A DNA stretch of 35,522 nt from the NCBI GenBank assembly GCA_021443665.1, contig JABUTN010000004.1, positions 92,337-127,858 on the forward strand, read 5' to 3'. The translations under genes and the position numbers were made by a program. Origin of the DNA: Bacteroidales bacterium. Its GTDB lineage: Bacteria; Bacteroidota; Bacteroidia; Bacteroidales; UBA932. Positions 25,099 through 34,229 of the stretch are shown piece by piece (position 1 is the stretch's first letter; every line of letters begins with the position of its first letter). The notes under the pieces were generated by a model that worked only from the letters and a program-made list of their open reading frames with translations, did not search any database and was not told the origin of the DNA.

Positions 25099-25746
25099 TC
25101 ACACCCTTCGGGCCACATACAGGCCGTCGCGGATGGGGAGGATGGTGGAACGGAAGCGCGGGTCTGCGGCGAGGGCGGAGTTGAAGGCCACAATCGCTTC
25201 CGTCTGCCTGTCGTGGGGACGGTCCTCGCGGGCAGCGAGCCCGTTCCAGAGCACATTGTCGGCGAGCAGCCAGCCACCCGGCCTTACCTTGGACGCGAAG
25301 GCCTCCAGATAGGCGGGATACTCCCTCTTGTTCGCATCTATATAGACGATGTCGTAAGAGTCCATCAGAGGGGCGGCATCAAGGGCATCCTGCAGGTGGG
25401 CGCGGATTGTCCCCGGGTCTGAAGGGCCCGTGAACGCGGCAGGGTTCACCTGGAAGCCCGCCATCTCGAAAGCCTCCAGATAGAGGTCCCTCAACTCGTC
25501 ATTGACCTCGAAAGTGTCAATCACGCAGTCCTGTTCACGGCCGACAAAGCCCCTTGCGAGGCATAGGGTGGCGTATCCGCTGAATGTCCCGATTTCAAGC
25601 ACGCGGGTAGGCCGGGCCATAAGGGAAAGGGTCTGGAGGAACTCCCCCTGCACACCGTCCGAAAGCATACGGTAGGATTTTGTGCGCAGGAAAGTCTGCC
25701 TGCGAACCCACTCAAGCGCCTTGAAATATGCCTCGGGACTGCTCAT
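25099..25746 (-). CDS. Class I SAM-dependent O-methyltransferase (CCoAOMT-like)
   Basis: A 215-residue enzyme of the caffeoyl-CoA/catechol O-methyltransferase family. SAM-binding motif I is VLEIGTFSGYATLCLARG (about residues 49-66), and the Asp of the metal/substrate site is in YDIVYIDANKREY (about 131-143). The WLLADNVLWNG strand matches the family's divalent-metal-binding 'DNVL..G'. Bacterial members methylate small catechol-like hydroxyl groups, though natural substrates are mostly unknown. The length is typical (about 210-220). It is the last gene of the long engB-to-here run, 6 bases after the M16 peptidase. The next gene on the strand is the 46-residue peptide with its own promoter. Confidence 0.9.
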   Translation of the reverse strand: MSSPEAYFKALEWVRRQTFLRTKSYRMLSDGVQGEFLQTLSLMARPTRVLEIGTFSGYATLCLARGFVGREQDCVIDTFEVNDELRDLYLEAFEMAGFQVNPAAFTGPSDPGTIRAHLQDALDAAPLMDSYDIVYIDANKREYPAYLEAFASKVRPGGWLLADNVLWNGLAAREDRPHDRQTEAIVAFNSALAADPRFRSTILPIRDGLYVARRV

Positions 25747-25752
25747 AAAAGA

Positions 25753-26964
25753 CTATTTATAAACCAAAGTACTGAGACGCGAGGGTCTGAAAACATCTTC
25801 CGCCACCTCCTTTATCTGCCGAGCCGTGACAGCATTTATCAGGGCCACCACCTCGGCATTGGGAATCACACGGCCAAATGACAGGAGGCTCTTGCCCATA
25901 GACAGCACCTGTGCTTCCCCATTGTCCTCGGAAATGGCCATTTGCCCGAGCAACTGTTTTTTCGAGGCGGCAAGGACACGTTCGCTGAGGGTCTCGTCCC
26001 TCAGTTTCGCCAGAGTCTTGTGCACCAAGGATATGCAGCGCTGCAGGTTGGCCTTGTCGCAGCCGAAATAGATGGCCACGCAGCCAGTGTCGCAAAACTG
26101 CGTGAAGGAGGACTCCACCCCATAGACCAGGGCATTGCGCTCCCGCAGGAGGGTGTTGAGCATACTGTTGGCCGCAGGTCCTCCGAGAAGGTTGGAAAGA
26201 AGAAAAAGCGCCACCCTTTTGGGATTGTTGTAACTGTAGGCGGTCGCCCCTATGATGCAATGCGCCTGGTGGCTCTTCCTGTTGCTCGTCTTTTCAAAGA
26301 CATTGCCGTCCCCGATATCCAGCATTTTCCGGACGGGACATTGCGGGGCGGGACTGACACGCACGGCGCTCCATTTGGCTAGGTTGCGCTCCACCATAGA
26401 ACGCAACTTCCGCTCATCGATGTTCGCAACGGCCGTGAACACCATATTCTCAGGCACAAAACGGCTGTGATAGTAATCCAGGAGAGTCTCCCTATTTATG
26501 CGCTTGAGCGATATCGCCTTCCCGAGCACCGGAGTGCTTAGCGGTGTGCCCTCATAGAGGTATTCCTCAAAATCGTCGAAAATCTGCTCTGCGGGGGAAT
26601 CCTTGTAGGAACTTATTTCTTCCAGAATCACTCCCCTCTCCTTGTCGATTTCCTTCTGGGGAAACACCGAATCGAAGGCAAGCTCAAAAAGCAGGGAAAC
26701 GGCTTTCGGAAGGTCTCCGCACAGGACTGTGGCGTGGATAACGGTCTCCTCCTTCGTGGTGTAGGCATTCAGGTCGCCGCCAAGCCTCTCTATGCGCGAG
26801 TTGATGGATGAGGCGCTCCGGCGGGTGGTACCTTTGAAAAGCAGGTGTTCGGTGAAATGAGCAAGCCCCCCCGGCAAGTCACCTTCGTCACGGGTGCCGG
26901 TTCTGATGCTCAAAGCGCAATATGCCACATCGGAAGTGGTCTTATGTAAGGCGAAGCCGATCAT
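25753..26964 (-). CDS. M16 family zinc peptidase (single-lobed, processing-peptidase-like)
   Basis: A 403-residue cytosolic-type metallopeptidase with no signal peptide. The inverted zinc motif HFTEH is at residues 36-40 and the third ligand, Glu116, is in VILEE exactly 76 residues beyond His40, so the site is intact. The second half (residues about 190-400) carries the family's LLGGPAANSMLNTLLRERNALVYGVESSF substrate-binding stretch. It resembles mitochondrial processing peptidase beta and bacterial PqqL/YmxG-like enzymes. The N-terminus is a little short of the usual 'LxNGLxV' strand. It sits 6 bases after the secreted unknown protein, in the same frame, with TGA-CGG-CAG between them. Confidence 0.92.
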   Translation of the reverse strand: MIGFALHKTTSDVAYCALSIRTGTRDEGDLPGGLAHFTEHLLFKGTTRRSASSINSRIERLGGDLNAYTTKEETVIHATVLCGDLPKAVSLLFELAFDSVFPQKEIDKERGVILEEISSYKDSPAEQIFDDFEEYLYEGTPLSTPVLGKAISLKRINRETLLDYYHSRFVPENMVFTAVANIDERKLRSMVERNLAKWSAVRVSPAPQCPVRKMLDIGDGNVFEKTSNRKSHQAHCIIGATAYSYNNPKRVALFLLSNLLGGPAANSMLNTLLRERNALVYGVESSFTQFCDTGCVAIYFGCDKANLQRCISLVHKTLAKLRDETLSERVLAASKKQLLGQMAISEDNGEAQVLSMGKSLLSFGRVIPNAEVVALINAVTARQIKEVAEDVFRPSRLSTLVYK

Positions 26965-26970
26965 CTGCCG

Positions 26971-27864
26971 TCAACGGAAAGAGGGACCTATGCGATTGAG
27001 GTCCTCCAGACGGAAACCGGAGCCTTTCTTCGAAGGCAGCCTGTGTTTGGCATAAAAAGCCAGTTCGCCCGTCTTGGCACTGATTAGCATCTTGTATGCG
27101 AAGGTTTTCCTCTCAGGCTCTGTGGGCGCGACCACGAGTGAAACCAGGGTGTTTTCGGCACGCTCATTCAGGGCCTTCGCGATTTCGTCTGTCCCGCAAA
27201 GCACTGCATTGGTGCCCATAATTTTTGTCAGGGTCTCCTGTGTCATATCCGCAGGCAAGTCCTCCCGTGCCATCAGAATCCTGTAACTCTCAAACTCCTT
27301 CGGGATGGCGGAGTACCTGTTCATACCGAGGTATGCGTAGAAAGTTCTGTCTATGATTGACTGGATATGGTACTGGAAAATGCTGACATAACTGTGCAGA
27401 TAGGGGAATATGCGCCCTTCGGAGTCATCCATAGGCAGCATCGGCAGGGTCATTATCACCGGCATATTCTCTATTCCCTCCTTGCAGGAGATGCTGCCCT
27501 TTAGCAGGGCCATACACTCCATCACAGGCTTGCCGCTCTTTGAGTGGAGCTGGATGATGCGGGTCAGGAAATAGCAGGACGAATCCCTTTTGAGCGTCTC
27601 GAATTCCTTGGGGGAGCATATTTCAAAGGGGGAAATGAACCAGCCCTTTTTCACGGCGTTCACAAAGAACAGGTCGGTCATCGTATTGTCTCCCATCGAA
27701 ACCACCCTGAGGGTTTTCTCGGGAAAATCGCGAAGATGCTCCTTGCGCGGGGGCACGGGGCGTTCGAATGCCGAAATGCTGTTCGACACGGTAAAATTCA
27801 TACGTTGCGCATCAAGTCCCGCAGACAGGATGAGCAAGAGGAAAAATAAAACAAGTCTTTTCAT
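26971..27864 (-). CDS. Secreted protein of unknown function
   Basis: I do not recognise a family. The 297-residue product starts with a clear signal peptide (MKRLVLFFLLLILSAGLDAQ, cleavage after LDA likely) and contains no further membrane segment. The mature part is mixed alpha/beta in character with two or three cysteines (ICSPKEF, SSCYFLT, ISCKEG), a VVSMGDNTMTDLFFVNAVKKGWFISPFE stretch near residue 55, and a C-terminal region that ends in KRLPSKKG then RLEDLNRIGPSFR. It is probably periplasmic or outer-membrane associated. Its start overlaps the lptB stop (ATGA) and it is followed 6 bases later by an M16 peptidase, so it is cotranscribed with envelope-export genes. A role in envelope or peptide handling is a guess from context only. 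Confidence 0.75.
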   Translation of the reverse strand: MKRLVLFFLLLILSAGLDAQRMNFTVSNSISAFERPVPPRKEHLRDFPEKTLRVVSMGDNTMTDLFFVNAVKKGWFISPFEICSPKEFETLKRDSSCYFLTRIIQLHSKSGKPVMECMALLKGSISCKEGIENMPVIMTLPMLPMDDSEGRIFPYLHSYVSIFQYHIQSIIDRTFYAYLGMNRYSAIPKEFESYRILMAREDLPADMTQETLTKIMGTNAVLCGTDEIAKALNERAENTLVSLVVAPTEPERKTFAYKMLISAKTGELAFYAKHRLPSKKGSGFRLEDLNRIGPSFR

Positions 27865-28619
27865 TGTTTGTCTTCTGTACGTTCCCTCAAAACGGCCTTG
27901 CGCAGCTCGAAGTTCTGTCCGAGATAGCGGCGGCGCACCTCGGGGTTGTTGGCGAGCTGTTCCGGAGTGCCGCTCTCAAGGATGGTTCCGTCATAAAGCA
28001 GATAGGCACGGTCGGTGATGGCAAGGGTCTCGTGAACATTGTGGTCGGTGATGATGACACCGATGTTTTTGTTTTTGAGTTTGGCGATGATGTGCTGGAT
28101 GTCCTCAACGGCTATGGGGTCAACGCCGGCGAAGGGTTCGTCAAGCAGGATGAACTTGGGGTCTATGGCCAGGGCGCGGGCAATCTCGCAACGGCGTCTC
28201 TCGCCGCCGCTGAGCTGGATTCCGAGGCTCTTGCGGACCTTGTGGAGGCGGAACTCGTCTATCAGGGCCTCGAGTTTCAGCTTGCGCTGCTCCTTATCCA
28301 GGGGGCCGAACTCCATCACAGACATAATGTTGTCCTCCACTGACAATTTGCGGAACACGGATGCCTCCTGAGCGAGGTAGCCGAGTCCCAGTTGCGCCCT
28401 TTTGTACATAGGAAGACTCGTAATCTCCGTATTGTCAAGAAATATACGGCCCTCATTCGGCTTGATCAGGCCCGTTATCATATAGAAGCTGGTGGTCTTG
28501 CCGGCTCCGTTGGGGCCCAGCAGACCCACAATCTCGCCCTGCTCCACTTCTATGGACACTCCCTTCACGACCGTGCGGATGCCGTATTTCTTCACCAGAT
28601 TCGTGCAATATAGCCTCAT
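27861..28619 (-). CDS. lptB: LPS export ABC transporter ATPase LptB
   Basis: A 252-residue cytosolic ATPase that powers LptFG to lift lipopolysaccharide out of the inner membrane. The Walker A is GPNGAGKTT (about residues 35-43), the signature is LSGGERRR, and Walker B is FILLDEPFAGVDPIAV. The LptB-specific 'FAGVDP' and the H-loop ITDHNVHET are seen. Its length is typical (about 240-255). The usual partners LptA, LptC and LptF/G are not adjacent, as commonly happens in Bacteroidetes. The neighbour downstream is the secreted unknown, overlapping by four bases, and dnaX lies 14 bases upstream. Confidence 0.95.
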   Translation of the reverse strand: MRLYCTNLVKKYGIRTVVKGVSIEVEQGEIVGLLGPNGAGKTTSFYMITGLIKPNEGRIFLDNTEITSLPMYKRAQLGLGYLAQEASVFRKLSVEDNIMSVMEFGPLDKEQRKLKLEALIDEFRLHKVRKSLGIQLSGGERRRCEIARALAIDPKFILLDEPFAGVDPIAVEDIQHIIAKLKNKNIGVIITDHNVHETLAITDRAYLLYDGTILESGTPEQLANNPEVRRRYLGQNFELRKAVLRERTEDKQ

Positions 28620-28633
28620 TTGTGTATCAATTT

Positions 28634-30343
28634 TTATAGTATGTCGAGGTCGAATTCGCGCTTGAGCTCGCGGACCTGCTCGTTGTCGCTGAGTATGGCC
28701 TGGGCGCGTTCAAGGGGCATATAGGGTTTGTGTTCTTCCGGAGCGCTTTCCTTTATGCGAAGCTGCACATTGAGGTCATTGCATCCCGTGCGCGAGCGCA
28801 GGTAGGTCACCATCTTGTCCAGGAGATTGCCGGCAACCCATTTCTGCTGGGCCGCATTGAGCAACTCGAACACGAACTCGTGGCCCTGTTCCGGCCATTC
28901 GGGGATATTGTTAAGTATGTAGTCACACAAGGCAGCCCTCAGGGGACGGGTGCTCTCCGCAAACTCGTTCCATGCCTTGGTGAAAGTATCCCGGCTGAAT
29001 GTCCCGGCGATAACCTCCACAGCGGGCTTGTCCGTCCCCTGGACTTTTGCCATCGCAGCCTTGATGGAGGACATTCCGGGGAGTTTTGCGGCAGGGGCGG
29101 TCTGAGCGGTCGGGGCCGCAGGTGCTTCAGGAACTGCGGGAGCAGCGGGAGCAGCGGGAGCGGACGGTGCGAACGGGGCCGGATTTGCCGCGACAGGTGC
29201 AGGAGTCTGTACCGCGGGAGCGGGTGACTGGACTGCAGCCTGTACTGGAGCGGCGTTGATCATGGCAAGTTTCATCAGCGCGAACTCCACCAAAAGCCTC
29301 TGGTTGCCGCTGCCGCGGTACTGGGCCTCACAGTTGGTGGTGACGCCGAGCGCCTTGTACAGAAATTCCACACTGCATCTGGCTGCCTGTTCGTTATAGC
29401 GCTTTATCAGTGTCGGAGGCAGGTTGAGCAGATACTGCGAAGCCTGGTTCTTGCACACCACAAGGTCACGCAGGTGGCCGCTGAGTCCCCCTACGAAATG
29501 CAGGGCGTTGAAACCCTTGGAAAGTATCCGGTCAAACAGCACGATGGCGGAAGTGTAATCCCCCGCCAGGGCCGCATCCAGAGTCTTGAAATAGTATTCG
29601 TAGTCGAGGACATTCAGGTTTCTGACCACATCCTCATAGCATATTTTGCGGCCGCAGAAGGCAACACTCTGGTCGAAAAGCGTCAGGGCGTCACGCATTG
29701 CCCCGTCAGCCTTCATCGCTATGATATGGAGCGCATCGTCGTCTATTTCCACATTCTCCTTGGAGGCAATCATCTTCAGGTTGGAGACCATATCGGCGAT
29801 GCCGATTCTGTTGAAGTCATAGGTCTGGCAACGAGAGAGGATTGTGGGCAGAATCTTGTGTTTCTCGGTGGTGGCAAGTATGAAGATGGCGTGGGCCGGG
29901 GGTTCCTCCAGAGTCTTGAGGAAGGCGTTGAAGGCCTGCTGCGAGAGCATGTGCACCTCGTCTATGATATATACGCTGTAACGGCCCACTTGAGGAGGTA
30001 TTCTGACCTGCTCGGTGAGCGTCCTAATATCGTCCACGGAGTTGTTGGAGGCCGCATCAAGCTCGTGAATGCAGTAGGAGCGGCCTTCAGCAAAGGAGCG
30101 ACAGCTCTCGCATTCGCCACATGGCTCCATATCGGGGCCGGGGTTGAGGCAGTTGATGCTCTTGGCGAAAATGCGGGCCGAGGTGGTTTTTCCGACTCCC
30201 CGGGGCCCGCAGAAGAGGTAGGCATGGGCAAGCTGGCCGCTCAGAATCGAGTTCTTGAGGGTTCTTGCTATGCCATCCTGCCCGACAAGGGTCTCAAATG
30301 ATGCGGGACGGTATTTCCTGGCTGATACTATAAATTGCTCCAT
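28634..30343 (-). CDS. dnaX: DNA polymerase III subunit gamma/tau
   Basis: A 569-residue clamp-loader ATPase. The AAA+ domain has Walker A GPRGVGKT at 46-53, a zinc knuckle with Cys65, 75, 78 and 81, DEVH at 128-131 (Walker B), and the sensor/arginine region ATTEKHKILPTILSRCQ. The lid and collar domains end near residue 360. A long linker of Ala and Pro (about 370-425) follows, then a C-terminal domain (about 440-569) likely to bind the polymerase or helicase (tau-type). I saw no obvious programmed-frameshift slippery site in the linker, so only a full-length tau form is evident. It is 6 bases after the DUF4783 gene and 14 bases before lptB. Confidence 0.96.
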   Translation of the reverse strand: MEQFIVSARKYRPASFETLVGQDGIARTLKNSILSGQLAHAYLFCGPRGVGKTTSARIFAKSINCLNPGPDMEPCGECESCRSFAEGRSYCIHELDAASNNSVDDIRTLTEQVRIPPQVGRYSVYIIDEVHMLSQQAFNAFLKTLEEPPAHAIFILATTEKHKILPTILSRCQTYDFNRIGIADMVSNLKMIASKENVEIDDDALHIIAMKADGAMRDALTLFDQSVAFCGRKICYEDVVRNLNVLDYEYYFKTLDAALAGDYTSAIVLFDRILSKGFNALHFVGGLSGHLRDLVVCKNQASQYLLNLPPTLIKRYNEQAARCSVEFLYKALGVTTNCEAQYRGSGNQRLLVEFALMKLAMINAAPVQAAVQSPAPAVQTPAPVAANPAPFAPSAPAAPAAPAVPEAPAAPTAQTAPAAKLPGMSSIKAAMAKVQGTDKPAVEVIAGTFSRDTFTKAWNEFAESTRPLRAALCDYILNNIPEWPEQGHEFVFELLNAAQQKWVAGNLLDKMVTYLRSRTGCNDLNVQLRIKESAPEEHKPYMPLERAQAILSDNEQVRELKREFDLDIL

Positions 30344-30349
30344 AATGTC

Positions 30350-30808
30350 TTATTGTTTTTCCACCTTCAGAAGTTCCACCCAATTACCGCTCTCAGAGGA
30401 CTGGACCGCCATTGTCACGCGGAATGTCTCGCCGCCCCCGAAATAGTTCACTATGCAGTATCTGTGGGGATATTCCCCGCCCTTATAGATGGTCTGCACC
30501 TCCTTGGGGCTGTAGCTGCGAAAGAACTCGCGCATAATTTCGCAAGCCTGGTTGCGGCTGCAGGTTTTCGTGGTGGTGAGCATCTGTAGGTCGATTATAT
30601 CTGCAAACCAGGCGGAAAAACTGTCCGCATCCCCTTTCTGCAGGTATTTGCACAGAGGCACGAATACATCGGAATCCTGATTCGAAGGCATCGGCGCCTT
30701 TGAGGACACACTTCCGGTGAGATATATCTTCGACGCGTCCTGGGCAGCCATCGGGCAGCATAACGCAATCAGCAGGACTGTATGCAACAAAAACTTAGCG
30801 GAACACAT
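30350..30808 (-). CDS. DUF4783 secreted protein
   Basis: A 152-residue protein with a signal peptide (about residues 1-23, ending CCPMAAQ). The mature part resembles the DUF4783 family of Bacteroidetes: a helical start (SDVFVPLCKYLQKGDADSFSAWFADIIDL), the SRNQACEIMREFFRSYSPKEVQTIYKGGE segment, and a last strand pair (ETFRVTMAVQ, NWVELLKVEK). The family has an NTF2-like alpha+beta shape and no established function. It is one base after der and 6 bases before dnaX, so it belongs to the long minus-strand run. The signal peptide indicates that the product leaves the cytoplasm, unlike its neighbours' products. Confidence 0.8.
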   Translation of the reverse strand: MCSAKFLLHTVLLIALCCPMAAQDASKIYLTGSVSSKAPMPSNQDSDVFVPLCKYLQKGDADSFSAWFADIIDLQMLTTTKTCSRNQACEIMREFFRSYSPKEVQTIYKGGEYPHRYCIVNYFGGGETFRVTMAVQSSESGNWVELLKVEKQ

Positions 30809-30809
30809 T

Positions 30810-32126
30810 CTACTTCTGCCTCATATAAATTTGAATTGGACATCCCGTGAAATCGAAATGCGAGCGCAGCTTGTTCTCAAGGAAGCGCTTGTAACTGTCG
30901 TTGATGTACTGGGGCAGGTTGCAGAAAAAGGCAAAGGAAGGGCTTGCGCTCGGGAGTTGGGTGACGAACTTTATCTTCACGGTCTTGCCCTTGATGCAAG
31001 GGGGTCTCCAGGCCTCTATTTCTGCAAGCATCACCTCATTGAGTTGGGAAGTGGGGATACGTTTCGAGTAGTTTTCGTAAACCTTGGCCGCAGCATCCAG
31101 AACATCGAGGATGCGCTGCATATTCAGTACCGAGGTAAACACGATGGGCAAATCGTTGAAGGGGGCGAGTTTCGCCTTGATGGACTCTCTCCAGCGTGCC
31201 ATGGTGTTGGATTCCTTCTGTATGGTGTCCCATTTGTTGATGACTACCACACAACCCTTCTTGTTGCGCACAATCAGGTTGAAGATGGCCATATCCTGCG
31301 CCCCTATGCCGCTCTGCGCGTCTATCATCAGGATGCACACATCCGAACTCTCTATCGCCTTCACCGCCCTCATCACGGAATAGAACTCGAGGTCTTCCGT
31401 CACCTTCGCCTTCTTGCGGAGGCCGGCCGTGTCAACGAGAATGAACTCGTGGCCGAACTTGTTGTAATGGCTCTCGAGAGTGTCCCTCGTGGTGCCGGCA
31501 ATGGGGGTGACTATGTTGCGGTCCTCCCCCAGGAGGGCGTTGGTCATTGAGGATTTGCCCACATTGGGCTTGCCTACGATGGCTATGCGGGGAATATGGG
31601 GGGCCGTATAACTCTCTTCGTTGATGGTGGTGTCGCCGGGCATCAGTTCCACTATATGGTCGAGAAGGTCGCCCGTACCGCTGCCGTTCGCGCTGGAAAT
31701 GGTCCAGATGTCGCCCAGACCAAGGGCATAGAACTGGTAGGCGTCAGCGCCCTTGTCGGGAGTATCCACCTTGTTCACCACTGTGACGACAGGCTTTGTG
31801 CATCTGCGTAGCATCTCGGCGATATGCTCATCGAAATCCGTGATGCCCGTGCCGACCTCTGTGAGGAAGAGCACCACATCAGCCTCATCTATGGCGAGCT
31901 TGACCTGTTTGCGGATCTCGCTCTCGAAAATGTCGTCCGTGCCGGAAGTGTAACCGCCCGTATCGACTACCGAAAACTCGTGGCCGCACCACTCGCACTT
32001 TCCGTAATGACGGTCACGGGTAACGCCCGCCGTCTCGTCAACAATAGCCTGACGTGTTCCGATCAAGCGGTTGAAGAGGGTGGATTTGCCCACATTGGGG
32101 CGGCCGACTATCGCCAATAGACTCAT
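30810..32126 (-). CDS. der: Ribosome biogenesis GTPase Der (EngA)
   Basis: A 438-residue GTPase with two tandem G domains and a C-terminal KH-like domain, needed for 50S subunit assembly. The first G domain starts at the N-terminus with GRPNVGKST (residues 8-16) and has DTGGYTSG and NKVDTPD. The second has [17 protein letters not shown] and NKWDTIQ. The KH-like part carries [14 protein letters not shown]. The length and order fit the family exactly. I chose the ATG at 32126 ([16 protein letters not shown]), since an open frame 23 codons longer adds only low-complexity Ala/Thr/Asn residues. It follows the small membrane protein by 19 bases. Confidence 0.96.
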   Translation of the reverse strand: MSLLAIVGRPNVGKSTLFNRLIGTRQAIVDETAGVTRDRHYGKCEWCGHEFSVVDTGGYTSGTDDIFESEIRKQVKLAIDEADVVLFLTEVGTGITDFDEHIAEMLRRCTKPVVTVVNKVDTPDKGADAYQFYALGLGDIWTISSANGSGTGDLLDHIVELMPGDTTINEESYTAPHIPRIAIVGKPNVGKSSMTNALLGEDRNIVTPIAGTTRDTLESHYNKFGHEFILVDTAGLRKKAKVTEDLEFYSVMRAVKAIESSDVCILMIDAQSGIGAQDMAIFNLIVRNKKGCVVVINKWDTIQKESNTMARWRESIKAKLAPFNDLPIVFTSVLNMQRILDVLDAAAKVYENYSKRIPTSQLNEVMLAEIEAWRPPCIKGKTVKIKFVTQLPSASPSFAFFCNLPQYINDSYKRFLENKLRSHFDFTGCPIQIYMRQK

Positions 32127-32145
32127 ATCTGTTTCCTTTAAAAAA

Positions 32146-32397
32146 TTACTGTTTGTGGCAGCTGACGCTGCAGTCGCCGCAGGAGTCGGGCTCACAGCCC
32201 TCTTGCCGGCTGTTTCTGCGCTTTTTACCCCACAGTTTGCGTTCCTGCTCGTTAGCGCAGATTATGCCCCGCCGGCGAAGTTCCCTGTTATGGGAGATTT
32301 CCCCGTCGGGGAAGGGTTTGTTTCTGAAAAAGATGTTCACGCCCAGGAGCAGGACTACCAGGGCAACAAGAACAATGCATATCAGAAACAGTTTCAT
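32146..32397 (-). CDS. Small membrane-anchored cysteine-rich protein, unknown
   Basis: An 83-residue protein with one N-terminal hydrophobic helix (residues 3-23, [20 protein letters not shown]), then a positively charged stretch ([27 protein letters not shown]), and a cysteine cluster at the C-terminus: Cys68, Cys73, Cys76 and Cys80 (spacing x4, x2, x3), with Cys47 earlier. The topology suggests a signal-anchor, but the orientation is unclear. The cysteine spacing could bind a metal or a [4Fe-4S] cluster or form disulfides. A similar small 'K.P..H......R.RGI.C' protein occurs near biosynthetic genes in other Bacteroidetes as far as I recall, with unknown role. It sits three bases after nadE and 19 before der. 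Confidence 0.75.
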   Translation of the reverse strand: MKLFLICIVLVALVVLLLGVNIFFRNKPFPDGEISHNRELRRRGIICANEQERKLWGKKRRNSRQEGCEPDSCGDCSVSCHKQ

Positions 32398-32400
32398 ACT

Positions 32401-33255
32401 CTATTCAATTTCAAAGCATTTGGATGCCTCCAGGAGCGGATGGGACGAGATTTTCAGTACGGGGGGCACCTGTATGGTCTTGAATCCGTTACGCGCACGA
32501 ATCTTCAGGATGCGGTCTACAAGTTTCTTGTCCACTCCGTTTTCTATGAGCTTCTCGGGACTCATTCCGGCCTCGTTGAGCGAATACAGGATAGGGTCGA
32601 GTTCGCTGTAGGGGGGAAGTGTATCGGTATCCTTCTGACCCACAGCAAGTTCCGCTGAGGGAGCCTTGGATATGGTGGAACGGGGGACCACGTCCTTCGC
32701 CAGGTTGATATAGTTCGCAAGGTCATATACCTGGAGCTTATATACATCCGCAATCACCATCAAGGCTCCGGCAAGGTCACCGTAAAGGGTGCCGTAGCCC
32801 ATTGACAACTCGCTTTTGTTGGTGGTGTTGAGCAGCAGCGCCTTGCGGCGGTTGGCGTAGGCCATCAGGATTGTGGCCCTGATGCGGGCCTGCAGGTTCT
32901 CCTGAGTGGTGTCCCAACGGTGGTTGCCCTCAAAGAAGGGAGTCACAACCTTGAGCAGCTTGTCATAGATTTTCTCAATGGGAGCCACATAATAGCGGAT
33001 TCCAAGGTTGTTTGCCAGATCCACAGCGTCGCTTATGGAGTGAAGCGTGGAGTACTGTGAAGGCATCATAATGCCCGTGACATGGTCCTTGCCGAAGGCT
33101 TCGACAGCGAGGGCGGCCACCACGGCACTGTCAATGCCGCCTGAAAGGCCAAGCACGGCATTTTCGCAGCCCGCCTTCTTGAAGAAGGAACGCAGGCCTT
33201 TGACAATCAGATCATGCAACTGATCTACCGGTATGGGGTCAAATTGAAGTGCCAT
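32401..33255 (-). CDS. nadE: NAD+ synthase (ammonia-type, no amidotransferase domain)
   Basis: A 284-residue ATP-pyrophosphatase that amidates nicotinate adenine dinucleotide to NAD+. It has the P-loop LGLSGGIDSAVV (about residues 36-47), the loop NTTNKSELSMGYGTLYGDLAGA that holds the substrate, and PSAELAVGQKDTD. The N-terminal glutamine-hydrolysing (nitrilase) domain of the longer form is absent, so this form uses free ammonia or a separate partner. The length fits the short class. It overlaps neither neighbour: two bases after prs and three before the small membrane protein. Coupling with prs is sensible because PRPP feeds NAD synthesis. Confidence 0.93.
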   Translation of the reverse strand: MALQFDPIPVDQLHDLIVKGLRSFFKKAGCENAVLGLSGGIDSAVVAALAVEAFGKDHVTGIMMPSQYSTLHSISDAVDLANNLGIRYYVAPIEKIYDKLLKVVTPFFEGNHRWDTTQENLQARIRATILMAYANRRKALLLNTTNKSELSMGYGTLYGDLAGALMVIADVYKLQVYDLANYINLAKDVVPRSTISKAPSAELAVGQKDTDTLPPYSELDPILYSLNEAGMSPEKLIENGVDKKLVDRILKIRARNGFKTIQVPPVLKISSHPLLEASKCFEIE

Positions 33256-33257
33256 AA

Positions 33258-34211
33258 TCAGAATACGAAGCTGTTGCTGATGGATTCATAGTTATACACC
33301 TTGTTGATGACATCCGCGAAGGTGTCGGCAACTGAAAGCACCTTGATTTTGGATGTATCCACATTGGGGTCTGTGGTCAGGGGTATGGTGTCGGTAACAA
33401 GCACCTCCTCGAGTTTGGAGCGGGCTATCCTTTCATAGGCCTGGCCGGAGAATACGGGGTGGGTGGCGAGGCAGCGCACGCTCAAGGCTCCTTTGTCGGA
33501 AAGCATATCGGCAGCCTTGGTGATGGTGCCCGCAGTGTCTATCATATCATCCACAATCAGGATGTTGCGGCCTTCCACATCACCGATGGCAGTCATTGAG
33601 CCCACCACATTCGGCCTCTCACGGGACTTGTGGCACATAATCAGAGGGCACCCCAGGATGCGCGAGTAGGCATTCGCCCTCTTTGCTCCGCCCATATCGG
33701 GGGCCGCAATGGAGAACTTGTCCGGCATATTCGCGCGAATGTGGCTGAGGAACACCTTGCTGGCATATATGTGATCGACGGGGAAGTCGAAAAATCCCTG
33801 AATCTGGTCTGCGTGCAGATCGCAGGTCATCACCCTGTTGCAGCCGGCGGCGGCAAGGAGGTTTGCCACCAGTTTGGCTCCTATGGACACTCTGGGACGG
33901 TCCTTGCGGTCCTGGCGTGCCCAGCCGAAGTAGGGAATGACAGCCACCACCTGGTGAGCGGAAGCCCTGCGGGCTGCATCTATCATCATCAGCAGTTCAA
34001 AAAGGTTGTCGGTGGGCGGGAATGTCGATTGTACAATGAACACTGTAGCTCCACGTACGGACTCATCGAATGCGGGTTGGAACTCGCCGTCGCTGAAGTC
34101 GGTGACCTTGGATGAGCCGAGCTCCATATTCAGTGCCCGGGCTATTTTCTCAGCGAGATAACGGCTGCTTCTGCAGGAGAAGATTTTGATGCGGTGTGTG
34201 TGCAGTACCAT
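33258..34211 (-). CDS. prs: Ribose-phosphate pyrophosphokinase
   Basis: A 317-residue cytosolic enzyme that makes PRPP from ribose-5-phosphate and ATP, supplying nucleotide, histidine, tryptophan and NAD synthesis. The flexible-loop ARQDRKDRPRVSIGAK (about residues 98-113) and the PRPP-binding ILIVDDMIDTAGTITKAADML (about 223-243) are clear, as is the N-terminal FSDGEFQPAFDESVRG. The length is typical (310-320). The ATG at 34211 follows the engB stop by 18 bases. I see no promoter box in that gap, so the gene is probably in the engB transcript, with nadE two bases downstream. Confidence 0.96.
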   Translation of the reverse strand: MVLHTHRIKIFSCRSSRYLAEKIARALNMELGSSKVTDFSDGEFQPAFDESVRGATVFIVQSTFPPTDNLFELLMMIDAARRASAHQVVAVIPYFGWARQDRKDRPRVSIGAKLVANLLAAAGCNRVMTCDLHADQIQGFFDFPVDHIYASKVFLSHIRANMPDKFSIAAPDMGGAKRANAYSRILGCPLIMCHKSRERPNVVGSMTAIGDVEGRNILIVDDMIDTAGTITKAADMLSDKGALSVRCLATHPVFSGQAYERIARSKLEEVLVTDTIPLTTDPNVDTSKIKVLSVADTFADVINKVYNYESISNSFVF

Positions 34212-34229
34212 TTTTTTGCTATGGTTATA

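Noticed and set aside
25092-25112. A terminator after the O-methyltransferase gene
   Set aside because: There is a seven-T run, but the only hairpin before it is three G-C pairs around GAA, too weak to call.
28982-29270. A tandem repeat in dnaX
   Set aside because: It is the Ala/Pro-rich linker common in tau subunits, imperfect at the DNA level, and not a mobile or regulatory repeat.
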